Shown here one piece after another: positions 7,320-16,947 of a stretch of DNA of 64,000 nucleotides. The position numbers and the translations under genes were made by a program. The DNA comes from Bacteroidales bacterium (GTDB taxonomy: Bacteria; Bacteroidota; Bacteroidia; Bacteroidales; UBA932). The notes beneath the pieces were generated by a model that did not search any database, was not told the origin of the DNA, and was given only the letters and a program-made list of their open reading frames with translations. The DNA lies in assembly GCA_017631875.1 (NCBI GenBank), contig JAGBSL010000025.1, positions 16,022-80,021 of the forward strand. Reading direction: 5' to 3'. Numbering within the stretch: the first letter of the stretch is position 1; every line of letters begins with the position of its first letter.

Positions 7320-10300
7320 CAGATTATATTGTTCAATACGTGTAGTCTGCCGTCGTCGATGATCTTCAGGATGAGTTCTCCGAAGAGGGTGTTCTGCCAT
7401 GCGAACCATTCGCGGGTGAAGACCTCGCTGTCGTGCTTGTAGAACGACTCGTGCATGAAGCCGGTGCCGGCGTCTGTGGTCATCAGCTGGCAGATGCAGT
7501 CGCGGATCTCCTCGTCGTCGTCCGACGTGAATGCCTTCATCATGATGCTCATAGGCCAGATGACATCCGACATGATGTGTGGTCCGCCGATGCCTTCGCC
7601 CGCAGCTCCGCGGTGGAAATACGGATTGGCTTCGCTCCATACGAAACGGCGTGTATTCATGTAAACGGGGTCATCAGCAGGCACGTCTCCGAGATAGCTC
7701 ATAGCCAGAAGCGACGGCACGTTGGCATCGTCCATCAGGAACCGGCTGCCGAATCCGTCCACTTCGTAGGCATATATCTTTCCGAATTCAGGGTGTTCAT
7801 AAACGGCGTATTCCTTCAATGCCTTTTCGACCTCTGAGGCCAGCGAGAGGCACTCTGCAGCAAGTTCAGGGTCTTCATTCACTTCGGAAAGTATCTCCGC
7901 AGCCTTGCGTAAAGAGCTTACCGCCATAAAGTTAGATGGGACGAGGAACTCGAATGTAGTCGCATCGTCAGAGGGACGGAAGGCTGATGCTATGAGGCCA
8001 ACGGGGTTCACCGGATTGCCCTTTCCGACAACGCATTTGGTGTCCAGCTGACGGTCGGTAACTCGCAGGAATCTATATCTGCCAGGGCCATCCTTGCGCT
8101 GCTGCTCTCTCATAACAGCTACCATCTTGCTGATCGCCTCGTACCATGTGGAATCGAAAATAGTGTCGTCTCCCGTCTTCTTCCAGTATTCATATGCAAG
8201 GCGGATAGGGTAGCAGTGCGAGTCCAGTTCCCACTTGCGCTCAAAAACATATGGGTTAGCTGCAGGCCAGTCTGTCTCATTAGCTGCGCCCACAGGGTCG
8301 ACATTGAATGCATTTGCATACGGGTCTATGCAGATACATTTGAACTGTCTTCTGATTACACCTGCAATCATCTTGCGAAGCGCCGGATCATCGTTTACAT
8401 AGCGGACGTATGGCCATACCTGCGCTCCCGAGTCGCGCAGCCACATGGCAGGGATGTCTCCCGTATATACGAACGTATCCGGCAGACCTTCAGAGTCCTC
8501 GTCATAGTGGACCGTAGTGTCGAGAGTGTTCGGGTAGCAGTTCGCGAACATCCAGCGAAGGCGGGGATTCTCCAGCAGTCCGCATACCCTTTCGATTTCC
8601 TGCTCCACAGCTTCGGATGTGAACAGACGGTCCTCCACGAGAGGGCGCTGGTCCTCATATGTTTCCGGTTCGGAAGCGCAGTACCACACCTTCGGCTCCG
8701 AGCCCATCGTGATGATGAGCTCTCCGCCTGCGGCGATGTCCTTATGCTCTATATAACCCTTTGTATATGCCTTTCCGTTGAGGGTGATGCTCTGGATGTA
8801 CTTGTTTTCGGAGCTGCTGCCCTCCGCAATGATCCTGAAAGTACCGCCGTCAACCTCGATCTCAGCCTTGTCGAAGAGCGGCGTTCCGAACCAGTAGCGT
8901 CCCGATGCCGGTTCGACCTCATAGAATCCGAGTGAAGAGAGAATGTACCACGATGACATCTGTCCCACATCCTCGTTGCCCGAAAGTCCGTCAGGCTCAG
9001 CACTATAGAGTGTCGCGAGAACTTCGCGGACCTTATTCGCAGTCTTCCATGGCTGACCTGCCATAGTGTAGAAGTAAAGGATATGGTGGCTTGGCTCGTT
9101 GCCGTGGGCATATTGTCCGATGAGTCCGGAAATGTCCGGTGATGACTCTGCTCCTTCTATTACAGAAGACACGACAAAGAGCGAATCAAGCTTGTCAAGG
9201 AATGCGTCCTTGGTGCCGAAACAGCTTACAAGACCTCTGAAATCATGTGGCACGAGCCATGTGTACTGCCATCCGTTACCCTCGCAGTAGTCGTCTGCGC
9301 GGTGGGTCGATGCGAACGGGCTGTATTCCGTGCGGAACCTTCCTCTGCTGTCCTTTCCCCTGATGAATCCGAGTTCATGGTCGAACAGGTCTACGTATGA
9401 CTTGCTTCTGTTGAGGAAATGCTGGTAGTCATCTTCCTTTCCGAGCACCTTTGCGGCGTTTGCCAGGGCGCCGTCAGCCAGGGCGTACTCAAGGTCATAC
9501 GCCACGGACTCATTCATGAGGTCGCATGGGATGTATCCGTATTTCATCCTATGCTCCTGACCTCTGTCCGGTCTGAGGGCAGAAGCCTTCATAGCCTCAA
9601 AGGCGAGTTCATAGTCAATTCCCGGGAACCTCTTTACAATAGCGTCGGCCACAGGGATGATTCCTGGATTTCCGACCATGCAGTTGGTCTCGCAGCCATG
9701 CAGATGCCATACAGGGAGTTTGCCCTGCTCCTTGTAGATAGCGAGCATGGTGTTGATCATGTCTGTGTATCGCTCGCTCTGGAAGATGCTGTAAAGCGGC
9801 ATCGCTGCCCTGTAAGTGTCCCAGAGTGAGAAGGTTGTATATGTCTGATAGCCAGGGTTTTCGTGCTCCTGTCCGTCTGCCCCTCTGTAGCATCCATTCA
9901 CGTCGCAGAACGTAGATGGAGCGATCATAGCGTGGTAAAGGGCGGTGTAGAATATCTTCAGAGCCTCATTGTCCTTGCCCTCTACCTTTATCTTTCCAAG
10001 CTCATGGTTCCATGCCTGATCGGCAGCCTTGGCAGTCGCCTCAAAGTCCCATCCAGAAAGTTCCGCCTTCATATTGGCGTATGCTCCCTCCATGCTTACA
10101 GGTGAGAGCGCTACCTTCATCATGATCTGCTCCTGCGGCTCTGCTTCAAAGTATGCATGAGCGAAGGCTGCCATGTCCTTGAATTCGTCCTGCCATATCT
10201 GGATGTCGCCTCTGATGACCTTGAAATCCTTGAACGGCTTTGAAAACTCGGCGTAGAAATACACCTTCTGGTCGTCAGCCCAGCCTCGCGAGTACCTGTA

Positions 10301-10915
10301 TCCCCTCAGCGCCTGTCCGTTCGGGTCCGGCTGTCCGGTCATAGGGTCAACCCTTTCAATCTGGGCATCCATAGGCCTATCCCAGCATCCTCCGTTCATG
10401 AGGTTGATGACGATGCCGGCCTCTTCCGACTGCGGGAAGGTGTAGCGGTGCAGGCCCACGCGGTTGGTGGCGGTCATCTCCGCAGTAATGCCGTAGCGGG
10501 TCAGAGGCACGCTGTAGTAGCCCGGTCTCGCCACCTCGCGGCTGCGGTCAGCGTATGACCACATTCCTGTAGACGGATCCTCCTCGCGTCCACGACCGTA
10601 TGTAACCTCGCCGACCACCGGCATCACGGTGATGTCGAACAGGTCTCCGATACCGGTTCCGCTGAGGTGCGTGTGCGAGAATCCGATCACCGTCGAGTCG
10701 CTGTCATGGTAGCCCGAGCACCAGTCCCACTCCTGCGGGATGCTCGTCGGTCCGAGCTGCACCATTCCGAACGGCACGTTCGCTCCTACGAACACATGTC
10801 CGTGTCCGCCGCTGCCGATCTTCGGGTCGACGTAGTCTGTGTAACTGGTTATTTCGTAGTTTGGCGTGCAGCCAAGCACCAACAGTGCGGCAATTGCTAA
10901 TTTTATCTGGCGCAT
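7319..10915 (-). CDS. GH92-GH125 fusion: bimodular exo-alpha-mannosidase, lipoprotein
   Basis: 1198 residues. A lipobox (LLVLGC) is followed by a complete GH92 module, residues ~25-745 (FSHTHLSGTGIGD, LWDTYRAAMPLYS, GNEDVGQMSSWYILSSLGFY). A linker leads to a complete GH125 module, ~760-1198 (DIPAMWLRDSGAQVWPY, ANETDWPAANPY, SAFRPSDDATTFEFLVPSNF). GH125 enzymes are metal-independent exo-alpha-1,6-mannosidases; GH92 enzymes mostly take alpha-1,2 and alpha-1,3 links. One polypeptide could therefore strip successive linkages from a high-mannose glycan. It is the third gene of a five-gene minus-strand operon and overlaps the start of the next GH92 gene by one base. Confidence 0.92.
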   Translation of the reverse strand: MRQIKLAIAALLVLGCTPNYEITSYTDYVDPKIGSGGHGHVFVGANVPFGMVQLGPTSIPQEWDWCSGYHDSDSTVIGFSHTHLSGTGIGDLFDITVMPVVGEVTYGRGREEDPSTGMWSYADRSREVARPGYYSVPLTRYGITAEMTATNRVGLHRYTFPQSEEAGIVINLMNGGCWDRPMDAQIERVDPMTGQPDPNGQALRGYRYSRGWADDQKVYFYAEFSKPFKDFKVIRGDIQIWQDEFKDMAAFAHAYFEAEPQEQIMMKVALSPVSMEGAYANMKAELSGWDFEATAKAADQAWNHELGKIKVEGKDNEALKIFYTALYHAMIAPSTFCDVNGCYRGADGQEHENPGYQTYTTFSLWDTYRAAMPLYSIFQSERYTDMINTMLAIYKEQGKLPVWHLHGCETNCMVGNPGIIPVADAIVKRFPGIDYELAFEAMKASALRPDRGQEHRMKYGYIPCDLMNESVAYDLEYALADGALANAAKVLGKEDDYQHFLNRSKSYVDLFDHELGFIRGKDSRGRFRTEYSPFASTHRADDYCEGNGWQYTWLVPHDFRGLVSCFGTKDAFLDKLDSLFVVSSVIEGAESSPDISGLIGQYAHGNEPSHHILYFYTMAGQPWKTANKVREVLATLYSAEPDGLSGNEDVGQMSSWYILSSLGFYEVEPASGRYWFGTPLFDKAEIEVDGGTFRIIAEGSSSENKYIQSITLNGKAYTKGYIEHKDIAAGGELIITMGSEPKVWYCASEPETYEDQRPLVEDRLFTSEAVEQEIERVCGLLENPRLRWMFANCYPNTLDTTVHYDEDSEGLPDTFVYTGDIPAMWLRDSGAQVWPYVRYVNDDPALRKMIAGVIRRQFKCICIDPYANAFNVDPVGAANETDWPAANPYVFERKWELDSHCYPIRLAYEYWKKTGDDTIFDSTWYEAISKMVAVMREQQRKDGPGRYRFLRVTDRQLDTKCVVGKGNPVNPVGLIASAFRPSDDATTFEFLVPSNFMAVSSLRKAAEILSEVNEDPELAAECLSLASEVEKALKEYAVYEHPEFGKIYAYEVDGFGSRFLMDDANVPSLLAMSYLGDVPADDPVYMNTRRFVWSEANPYFHRGAAGEGIGGPHIMSDVIWPMSIMMKAFTSDDDEEIRDCICQLMTTDAGTGFMHESFYKHDSEVFTREWFAWQNTLFGELILKIIDDGRLHVLNNII

Positions 10916-10943
10916 AATGTATTGGTTATCAGTGCTTTGTTAA

Positions 10944-10975
10944 AACCGCGTGCCGCAAAAGGGGAGCACGCGGTT
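10944..10975 (-). terminator. Intercistronic hairpin between two GH92 genes
   Basis: AACCGCGTGC and GCACGCGGTT form a perfect 10-bp stem with a 12-base loop; in the minus-strand transcript a short U stretch follows. It lies in the 74-base spacer of the mannosidase operon and probably attenuates, or marks, the boundary between unequal expression levels. Confidence 0.5.
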
Positions 10976-10989
10976 CTTGTAAGTTGTTG

Positions 10990-13221
10990 TTACTCAGCGG
11001 TTTTGCCGCCAGGCTTTCCGGTAAGCAGGTCGGCGTGGCTGATACGGCCTTTCATGTGGCGGCCCTTGGTGATGACCAGGCGGTCGCGGCCGTCGCAGTA
11101 CTTAGGGTCGAGGGTGATCTCGATGTGGTCGAAGCGAGGGGTGGTCAGCGTGTATGACGGATCGCCGGGGCAGTCAGGGTAGAAGCCCATCATGGAGAAT
11201 ACCGCCCATGCCGACATGGTGCCGGTGTCGTCGTTGCCCGGAAGGCCGGCAGCCTCAGTCGTATAGTGTCTGTCGAGCAGCTGCGAAATGATCTGCGCGG
11301 TCCTCCATTCCTCGCCCTTGAAGTAGCTGAAGAGGTATGGATATGCGATGTCCGGCTCGTTTGCAGGATCATAAAGACCTTCGTCGAATACCTTCTGGAG
11401 TTTAGTCACGAACGCCTTGCGGCCGCCCATCAGTTTGGCCAGACCGAGCACATCATGAGGCACATAGAAGGTGTAGTTCCATGCGCTGCCTTCGTGGAAG
11501 CCAGGTACAGGCTCGAAGTTTTCGCCCTGGCGGGGATTGAATGGCTCCAAAAAGCTTCCGTCTGCATTCAGAGGCCTGAGGGTGCCGAAAGTAGGACAGT
11601 AGTAGTGCTTGTAGCCGAGAGACTGCGTGCGGAACTTCGCCGCATCCTCGGTGTGGCCAAGGTCCTCGGCAAGAAGTGAAAGCGCATAGTCGGCTATGTA
11701 GTATTCGAGTGCATGGGACACCGAATTGTCTCCCGATGCGTCGGCTGAATATAATCCGAGCGGCACATAGCCTTCGGCCAGATATGGGTCTATGTCAGGA
11801 CGCATGAGATTCTGTGCGCCTGGGGTGGTAGCGGACTTCACGAAAGCCTCATATGCTGTCTCGATATCAAAGTCGCGCAGGCCCTTGAGCCATGTGTCCG
11901 TGATGACGGCAATCGCAGGATCTCCCTCCATCGTGAATGTCTCACGTCCGAAAAGCTCCCACTTAGGCATCCATCCCCATTCCTTGTACATAGAGACCAT
12001 CGAACGGACCATGTCCAGCTGTCTTTCCGAGTAGACGAGGGTCATCAGCTGGTGCAGATTGCGGTAGGTGTCCCATAGCGAGAATACGCTGTAGCGGTTC
12101 TGTCCTTCAGGAACGCGGCCCACGCCATCCGACTCCATCAATGGATACTCTCCATTGACGTCGTTGAGGATGCTCGGATGGATCAATGTATGATAAAGAG
12201 CGGTGTAGAACACCTCCAGGTCCTTTTCTGAACCTCCTGTAACCTTGATGCGCGACAGGTCACATTCCCATGCTTGTCCGGCTGCAGCGCGAACGGAGTC
12301 GAAGTTTGAAACTCCCGGCGCGAGCTTCGCCTGCTCGGCATCCAGATTCTCCCAAGCATTCTCACAACTCACGAAAGACACTCCCATCTGCAGTTCAACC
12401 TGCTCGCCCTCCTCGGTGTCGAATGAAAACCAATATCCGACATCATTTCCGGCTATCTCGCGGCCGTAGCGCTCATATATCTTGTATGTTCCGTCATCCG
12501 GAGTCCATGCTCCCTCTACTCCGGTAAGAAGCGGTTGGAACTTCCAGAAACCGCCCTTCGACGGCACCTTGTTGATGCGGATTGCGAAATATACAGGGAA
12601 TACAGCCTGCGAATTATAACAGAATGTACCGGCGAGGCGCATGCCTTCGATCTCTGTCTCGCTGACTTTTCGGATCCATGCTCCGGTCTCATTGGTCAGT
12701 CCCTCGCCGAAGTTCACGAGGATGTTTCCCTGACCGCCTGGGAAGGTGTATCGTTCGATCGAGGTGCGGGTTGTCGCGCTGACCTCAGCCTTGATGCCAT
12801 GGGCCAGCAGCTCACAGCCATAATAGCCTGGTTCGGCCACCTCAGAAGTGTATTCGGATCCATAAACATGGTAATCCACCATAAGCGGGCCGCTTGTAGG
12901 CATGGTCAAAGCGAGACCCACCTCCGGGCATCCGACGCCACTGAGATTGATATGTGAAAATCCTGTAAAATACTTATTGTCAGAGCTATAAGGGGTGCTC
13001 CACCATCTGCTGTCCTTGTCATATCGGTTGAGATCCGACCCCATCACATTGAACGGAGTCACAGACATCATTCCGTTAGGGCATAATGCCCCCGGATTGG
13101 TCGTTCCATAATTTGACGACCCGATGAACGGGTTCACGTGGTCGGTGAGCTTAGCCTCCTGCGCGTAAGTTGAAAAGCATACGGTGCAAAGCGCTAGTGC
13201 GATCAGTCTGGTAATTCTCAT
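10990..13221 (-). CDS. GH92 alpha-mannosidase, secreted (signal peptide I)
   Basis: 743 residues. The N-terminus MRITRLIALALCTVCFSTYAQ is a standard signal peptide, so unlike the other two this enzyme is predicted soluble in the periplasm. GH92 motifs run through the protein: VNPFIGSSNYGTTNPGALCPNG, GFSHINLSGVGCPE, SLWDTYRNLHQLM and GNDDTGTMSAWAVFSMMGFYP. The last reads NDD where the other copies have NED, which may change the catalytic-base environment or specificity. It starts two bases after the CotH-like gene, the same transcription unit. Specificity is unassigned. Confidence 0.92.
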   Translation of the reverse strand: MRITRLIALALCTVCFSTYAQEAKLTDHVNPFIGSSNYGTTNPGALCPNGMMSVTPFNVMGSDLNRYDKDSRWWSTPYSSDNKYFTGFSHINLSGVGCPEVGLALTMPTSGPLMVDYHVYGSEYTSEVAEPGYYGCELLAHGIKAEVSATTRTSIERYTFPGGQGNILVNFGEGLTNETGAWIRKVSETEIEGMRLAGTFCYNSQAVFPVYFAIRINKVPSKGGFWKFQPLLTGVEGAWTPDDGTYKIYERYGREIAGNDVGYWFSFDTEEGEQVELQMGVSFVSCENAWENLDAEQAKLAPGVSNFDSVRAAAGQAWECDLSRIKVTGGSEKDLEVFYTALYHTLIHPSILNDVNGEYPLMESDGVGRVPEGQNRYSVFSLWDTYRNLHQLMTLVYSERQLDMVRSMVSMYKEWGWMPKWELFGRETFTMEGDPAIAVITDTWLKGLRDFDIETAYEAFVKSATTPGAQNLMRPDIDPYLAEGYVPLGLYSADASGDNSVSHALEYYIADYALSLLAEDLGHTEDAAKFRTQSLGYKHYYCPTFGTLRPLNADGSFLEPFNPRQGENFEPVPGFHEGSAWNYTFYVPHDVLGLAKLMGGRKAFVTKLQKVFDEGLYDPANEPDIAYPYLFSYFKGEEWRTAQIISQLLDRHYTTEAAGLPGNDDTGTMSAWAVFSMMGFYPDCPGDPSYTLTTPRFDHIEITLDPKYCDGRDRLVITKGRHMKGRISHADLLTGKPGGKTAE

Positions 13222-13223
13222 GA

Positions 13224-15239
13224 CTATTTCCTAATCAGTGCGTCAAGCGTGTTCAGACGGGTGTTGATGTGGTTGCGGACGGTGCCGAGTTCGGCCTCGT
13301 ATGAGCCGAGGGCCTGGTAGTTCATGTGCACCCACTGGTTGAGGATCTTCCATCTCTTGAAGTTCAGCTGCTGGGATTCGTTGAGGAGTTCCGCGGTGTC
13401 TTCCATGTATGTGGCGAGGTCCTTGAGGTTGCCTTCGTTGAGGGCGGTTTCCCAGAGCTCCACAAGGCGTGCCTTGGCCTGAGGGTCCTCCTTTACGATT
13501 CTCATGACGATGTCCTTCAGTCTTCCTCCTGCGAACGATCCGTTGACTGCGCAGAGGTAGTCATAAGAGACTATAGGATGCGTGCGATAATCGTTGTCGA
13601 ACGAGAGGTCATTGTCCCATGTCGGACCTGTGTGCAGCTTTCCGTCTGCGTCATCCTTGTACATGTACACGCTCCAGAATGCATCGGTGTTGGCGCAGAA
13701 CTCGCCGACGATGAAGTTGCGCAGGAAGCTGTCCAGGTCAAGATATTTGCGGTAGCCGTTGTTCGGGTCGGTGAAGTTCGAGGAGAGAGCTGCCGATTCG
13801 AACTTGTTGAAAAAGTCGTTTATGAACTTCCTCTGCTGGTCGGTGATATCTTCCTCGTCCGGGTGCTTGATGGTCACCGGAATGCCTGTTGCTGAAGCGA
13901 ACATAACCTCCTCGTCCCATGCATATGCGTCAATTTCTATAAGATATCCGTCCTCAACCGGTACTCTGTCATCATCAGCTTCTACCTGGTCGCAGAGCTG
14001 GTAGCATCCGCGATACTCGCCGTTGATGATAAGGTCCACAGGGTGGCAGAACGGTGTGTATGGCTGACCGACCCTTCTGCTGACTTCGAAGGCGAGGATG
14101 TTGCGCATGAGTGTCTTGTCTCCGTGATTGCTGATAAGCGTCCACTTCTTGGCTGATGCAGGTGCTCCGAGCGGACTCTGCTTTTTGTCAAACTTGAGTC
14201 TGTACGGCTTCTTTTCGAAGTTCCAGCTGGCGTTTCCGCGGCCGCGTATCTCTGTTCCGCTGGTTGCCAGAAGGTTGGTGCCGTTTTCAGATATGATGTA
14301 GACGTTGCTTATCAGGTCTTTGGTCTTTTCGATGACCTCCTCTCCGCCGGCGATATTCACCACCACTGTCGGAAGGTTGGTGAGCTGATACAGTTTCGAA
14401 TCGTCTCCTTCGGACTTGTAGCCATGGAACTCAAGCTCCGCGAGATTGCATCGCACGTCATACGGGCTGACATAACGCACATATCTGAATCCGCGCGAGC
14501 AGTCCACCTGTCCATAATGCATGACTCCCTCCGAAGCCGCCGACTTGATCATGTATATAGGCAGCGCGTCGCTGAAATCAGGCTCATTCGCACCCTCGAT
14601 CACGGCCAGCTCCACGCGTCCGCCCTGCGTCTTGCGAGGGGAGTAGCCCACCTTCGTAATTACATGCTTTTCGCCGAGGTCAAGGCCCACCCATGTGCGT
14701 GAGCGGTCATATGAGGCAAAGAAGGTGTCAAAGTTGCCGTCGAATACGTTGTTCTTGGTGTTGACAGTGGTCGACATGGCATTTCCATTGTCATAGTCCA
14801 CCGAATACTGGCTGCCGATAATCGTTCCGGTAAGTTTTTCCGGTACCGTTTCCAGTTCTGTCCTTGCTATGGTATAGTCAGAAGTCCAGGTCCTTTCGTT
14901 CTGCTTGTCTTCCACCCATCCCCAGATGTAGTAATCCGTGTCATCTTCCAGACCGGTTATCGTTGTCTGGTATCCGACATGAGTAGGTTTGCTTGGAATC
15001 ACCTTTTCCTTGCCCTTCTCCCTGTCGGGAGTCTCGCAATAGACGATACCCCAGCCGTCCAGTTCCTTCATGTCCGCAGTCCTTACGGAAAGCGTAAGGT
15101 CGATGGACTTGGTATCCAGACCGTTGATCTCTATGCTGACTTCAGCCTGTGGTGTCGGTGGCTGCGGGTCAATGTCAACATCCTTGCAGCCGGCAATAAG
15201 CGGGCTCAAAGCAAAAAGTGCAAATGCAAATCTATTCAT
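13224..15239 (-). CDS. CotH-like lipoprotein with FN3-like and F5/8 type C domains
   Basis: 671 residues from ATG 15239, where a lipoprotein signal begins (MNRFAFALFALSPLIAGC). The order appears to be FN3-like sandwich (~30-125), F5/8 type C carbohydrate-binding-like domain (~135-285, TWVGLDLGEKHVITKVGYSPR), then a CotH kinase-fold domain (~300-671) with RGRGNASW, KKPYRLKFD and GPTWDNDLSFDND. CotH domains are atypical kinases known from spore coats; in Bacteroidetes they occur as secreted proteins of unclear role, often near glycan genes. Here it leads the mannosidase operon and may bind the substrate or modify a surface partner. Function is inferred from domains only. Confidence 0.8.
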   Translation of the reverse strand: MNRFAFALFALSPLIAGCKDVDIDPQPPTPQAEVSIEINGLDTKSIDLTLSVRTADMKELDGWGIVYCETPDREKGKEKVIPSKPTHVGYQTTITGLEDDTDYYIWGWVEDKQNERTWTSDYTIARTELETVPEKLTGTIIGSQYSVDYDNGNAMSTTVNTKNNVFDGNFDTFFASYDRSRTWVGLDLGEKHVITKVGYSPRKTQGGRVELAVIEGANEPDFSDALPIYMIKSAASEGVMHYGQVDCSRGFRYVRYVSPYDVRCNLAELEFHGYKSEGDDSKLYQLTNLPTVVVNIAGGEEVIEKTKDLISNVYIISENGTNLLATSGTEIRGRGNASWNFEKKPYRLKFDKKQSPLGAPASAKKWTLISNHGDKTLMRNILAFEVSRRVGQPYTPFCHPVDLIINGEYRGCYQLCDQVEADDDRVPVEDGYLIEIDAYAWDEEVMFASATGIPVTIKHPDEEDITDQQRKFINDFFNKFESAALSSNFTDPNNGYRKYLDLDSFLRNFIVGEFCANTDAFWSVYMYKDDADGKLHTGPTWDNDLSFDNDYRTHPIVSYDYLCAVNGSFAGGRLKDIVMRIVKEDPQAKARLVELWETALNEGNLKDLATYMEDTAELLNESQQLNFKRWKILNQWVHMNYQALGSYEAELGTVRNHINTRLNTLDALIRK

Positions 15240-15263
15240 GGCGTCATCAGTTTCAGTTAACTT

Positions 15264-15271
15264 ACAAATAT
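15264..15271 (-). promoter_or_regulatory. Promoter -7 element (TATATTTG) of the mannosidase operon
   Basis: On the minus strand TATATTTG lies 24 bases before the CotH-like start codon. It overlaps the distal end of the gpmI terminator stem by two bases, so the terminator arm doubles as the spacer/-33 region of this promoter. Confidence 0.6.
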
Positions 15272-15318
15272 AGCAAAAAGAAAGTCGCAACAGACCGTTG
15301 CGACTTTCTTTTTGCTAT
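15270..15318 (-). terminator. gpmI rho-independent terminator, 22-bp perfect stem
   Basis: ATAGCAAAAAGAAAGTCGCAAC type arm (15270-15291) and its exact complement (15297-15318) around a 5-base loop, starting 11 bases after the gpmI stop codon. The long perfect stem is a strong terminator candidate and insulates the downstream mannosidase operon. Confidence 0.8.
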
Positions 15319-15328
15319 ATCTATAAAT

Positions 15329-16852
15329 TTATACAAGCGGCTCGCCGGTCATGGCGGCAGGCTGCTCGATGCCCATCAGCTTGAGGATTGTCGGAGCTAC
15401 GTCAGCGAGCTTACCGTTCTTCACCTCCTTAACCTCCTCACCGGCGTTAATCACGATGAATGGAACGTCGTTCAAAGAGTGAGCTGTGTTAGGTGTGCCG
15501 TCCTCGTTTACAGCGTAGTCAGCGTTACCGTGGTCAGCTGTGATGAGGATCACATAGCCCTGTGCCTTTGCTGCCTCAACTACCTTCTCGACGCATGTGT
15601 CAACGGCTGTAACCGCCTTGCGGATAGCCTCGTAAACACCTGTGTGGCCGATCATGTCGCCGTTAGCGAAGTTCAATATAATAAGGTCATTGCGACCTGT
15701 GTTGATAGCCTCGACGAGCTTCTCAGTAACCTCTGGTGCGCTCATCTCAGGCTGAAGGTCGTAAGTTGCAACCTTTGGAGAGTTCACGAGGATACGGTCC
15801 TCATTCTCGAAGAGTGACTCTGCACCACCGTTGAAGAAGAATGTAACGTGTGCATACTTCTCGGTCTCAGCGATACGGAGCTGGTTCTTGCCTGCCTTCG
15901 AAACTACCTCGCCGAGAGTCTCCTGTACGTTCTCCTTGTCGAAGAGGATGTGTACGCCTGTGAATGATGCGTCGTACGGAGTAAGGCAGCAGTAGTAGAG
16001 TGGAAGTGTGTGCATTCCGAACTCTGGCATGTCCTGCTGTGTGAGAACAGCTGTGAGCTCACGCGCACGGTCGTTACGGAAGTTGAAGAAGATCACTGCA
16101 TCGCCCTCCTGGATCTTTGTAAGAGGCTGACCGTCAGCACCTGTCACTGCGATAGGCTTGATGAACTCATCGGTAACGCCCTCGTCGTATGAAGCCTGGA
16201 TAGCCTCGGTAGCAGAAGTTGCGTATACGCCCTTGCCCTCAACGAGGAGGTCATAAGCCTCCTTAACGCGCTCCCATCTCTTGTCACGGTCCATAGCGTA
16301 GAAACGGCCACATACAGTAGCGACCTTTCCTGTAGACTTCGCCATTTCAGCCTCGAGAGCCTCTACGAAGCCCTTTCCGCTCTTAGGGTCAGTGTCACGG
16401 CCGTCCATGAAGCAGTGAACGAATACGTCCTCAAGACCATACTCCTTAGCTACATTGAGGAACTCATATACATGCTCGAGTGAGCTGTGCACGCCACCCA
16501 TAGATGCGAGACCCATCAGGTGGAGCTGCTTGTTGTTTGCCTTTACATAGTCGTATGCAGCCTTGATCTCAGCGTTCTGGAGGAACTTGTGCTCGCGAGC
16601 TGCGATGTTGATCTTTACGAGGTCCTGGTACACCACGCGGCCTGCGCCGAGGTTGAGGTGACCAACCTCAGAGTTACCCATCTGGCCCTCTGGAAGACCT
16701 ACGGCCTCGCCGCATGCCTTGAGCGTGCTCATAGGGTACTGCTTGCGGAGACCCTCTATGTAAGGTGCTCCCTGTGCAAAGATGACGTTAGACTCATCCT
16801 GTCTGCCCTCGCCCCAACCGTCGAGGATCATAAGAAGAACTTTCTTGTCCAT
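15329..16852 (-). CDS. gpmI: 2,3-bisphosphoglycerate-independent phosphoglycerate mutase
   Basis: 507 residues, normal length. It interconverts 3- and 2-phosphoglycerate in glycolysis, cytoplasmic, using two Mn ions. D11 (LMILDGWG) and nucleophile S61 ([16 protein letters not shown]) are present, as are the insertion-domain GGVHSSLEH and the C-terminal TADHGNAD metal site. Codon use is strongly biased (AAC, AAG, CTC rich), as expected of a highly expressed housekeeping gene. A long-stemmed terminator follows and a promoter -7 box lies upstream at 16890-16897. It is divergent from the exonuclease/phosphatase-fold gene. Confidence 0.97.
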   Translation of the reverse strand: MDKKVLLMILDGWGEGRQDESNVIFAQGAPYIEGLRKQYPMSTLKACGEAVGLPEGQMGNSEVGHLNLGAGRVVYQDLVKINIAAREHKFLQNAEIKAAYDYVKANNKQLHLMGLASMGGVHSSLEHVYEFLNVAKEYGLEDVFVHCFMDGRDTDPKSGKGFVEALEAEMAKSTGKVATVCGRFYAMDRDKRWERVKEAYDLLVEGKGVYATSATEAIQASYDEGVTDEFIKPIAVTGADGQPLTKIQEGDAVIFFNFRNDRARELTAVLTQQDMPEFGMHTLPLYYCCLTPYDASFTGVHILFDKENVQETLGEVVSKAGKNQLRIAETEKYAHVTFFFNGGAESLFENEDRILVNSPKVATYDLQPEMSAPEVTEKLVEAINTGRNDLIILNFANGDMIGHTGVYEAIRKAVTAVDTCVEKVVEAAKAQGYVILITADHGNADYAVNEDGTPNTAHSLNDVPFIVINAGEEVKEVKNGKLADVAPTILKLMGIEQPAAMTGEPLV

Positions 16853-16889
16853 AGTATGTGTATTGTTTAATTATTAGCAATTTGCGGCG

Positions 16890-16897
16890 CAAAGATA
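16890..16897 (-). promoter_or_regulatory. gpmI promoter -7 element (TATCTTTG)
   Basis: Minus-strand TATCTTTG, 37 bases upstream of the gpmI start codon, matches the Bacteroidetes consensus. It is 13 bases from the divergent -7 box at 16910. Confidence 0.55.
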
Positions 16898-16909
16898 CAA
16901 TTTTCTATT

Positions 16910-16917
16910 TATATTTG
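16910..16917 (+). promoter_or_regulatory. Promoter -7 element (TATATTTG) of the EEP-rnr operon
   Basis: TATATTTG lies 30 bases upstream of ATG 16948. The two divergent promoters share this 90-base region. Confidence 0.5.
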
Positions 16918-16947
16918 TGTGGATATCGCGACATCCGCGCAAATGTT

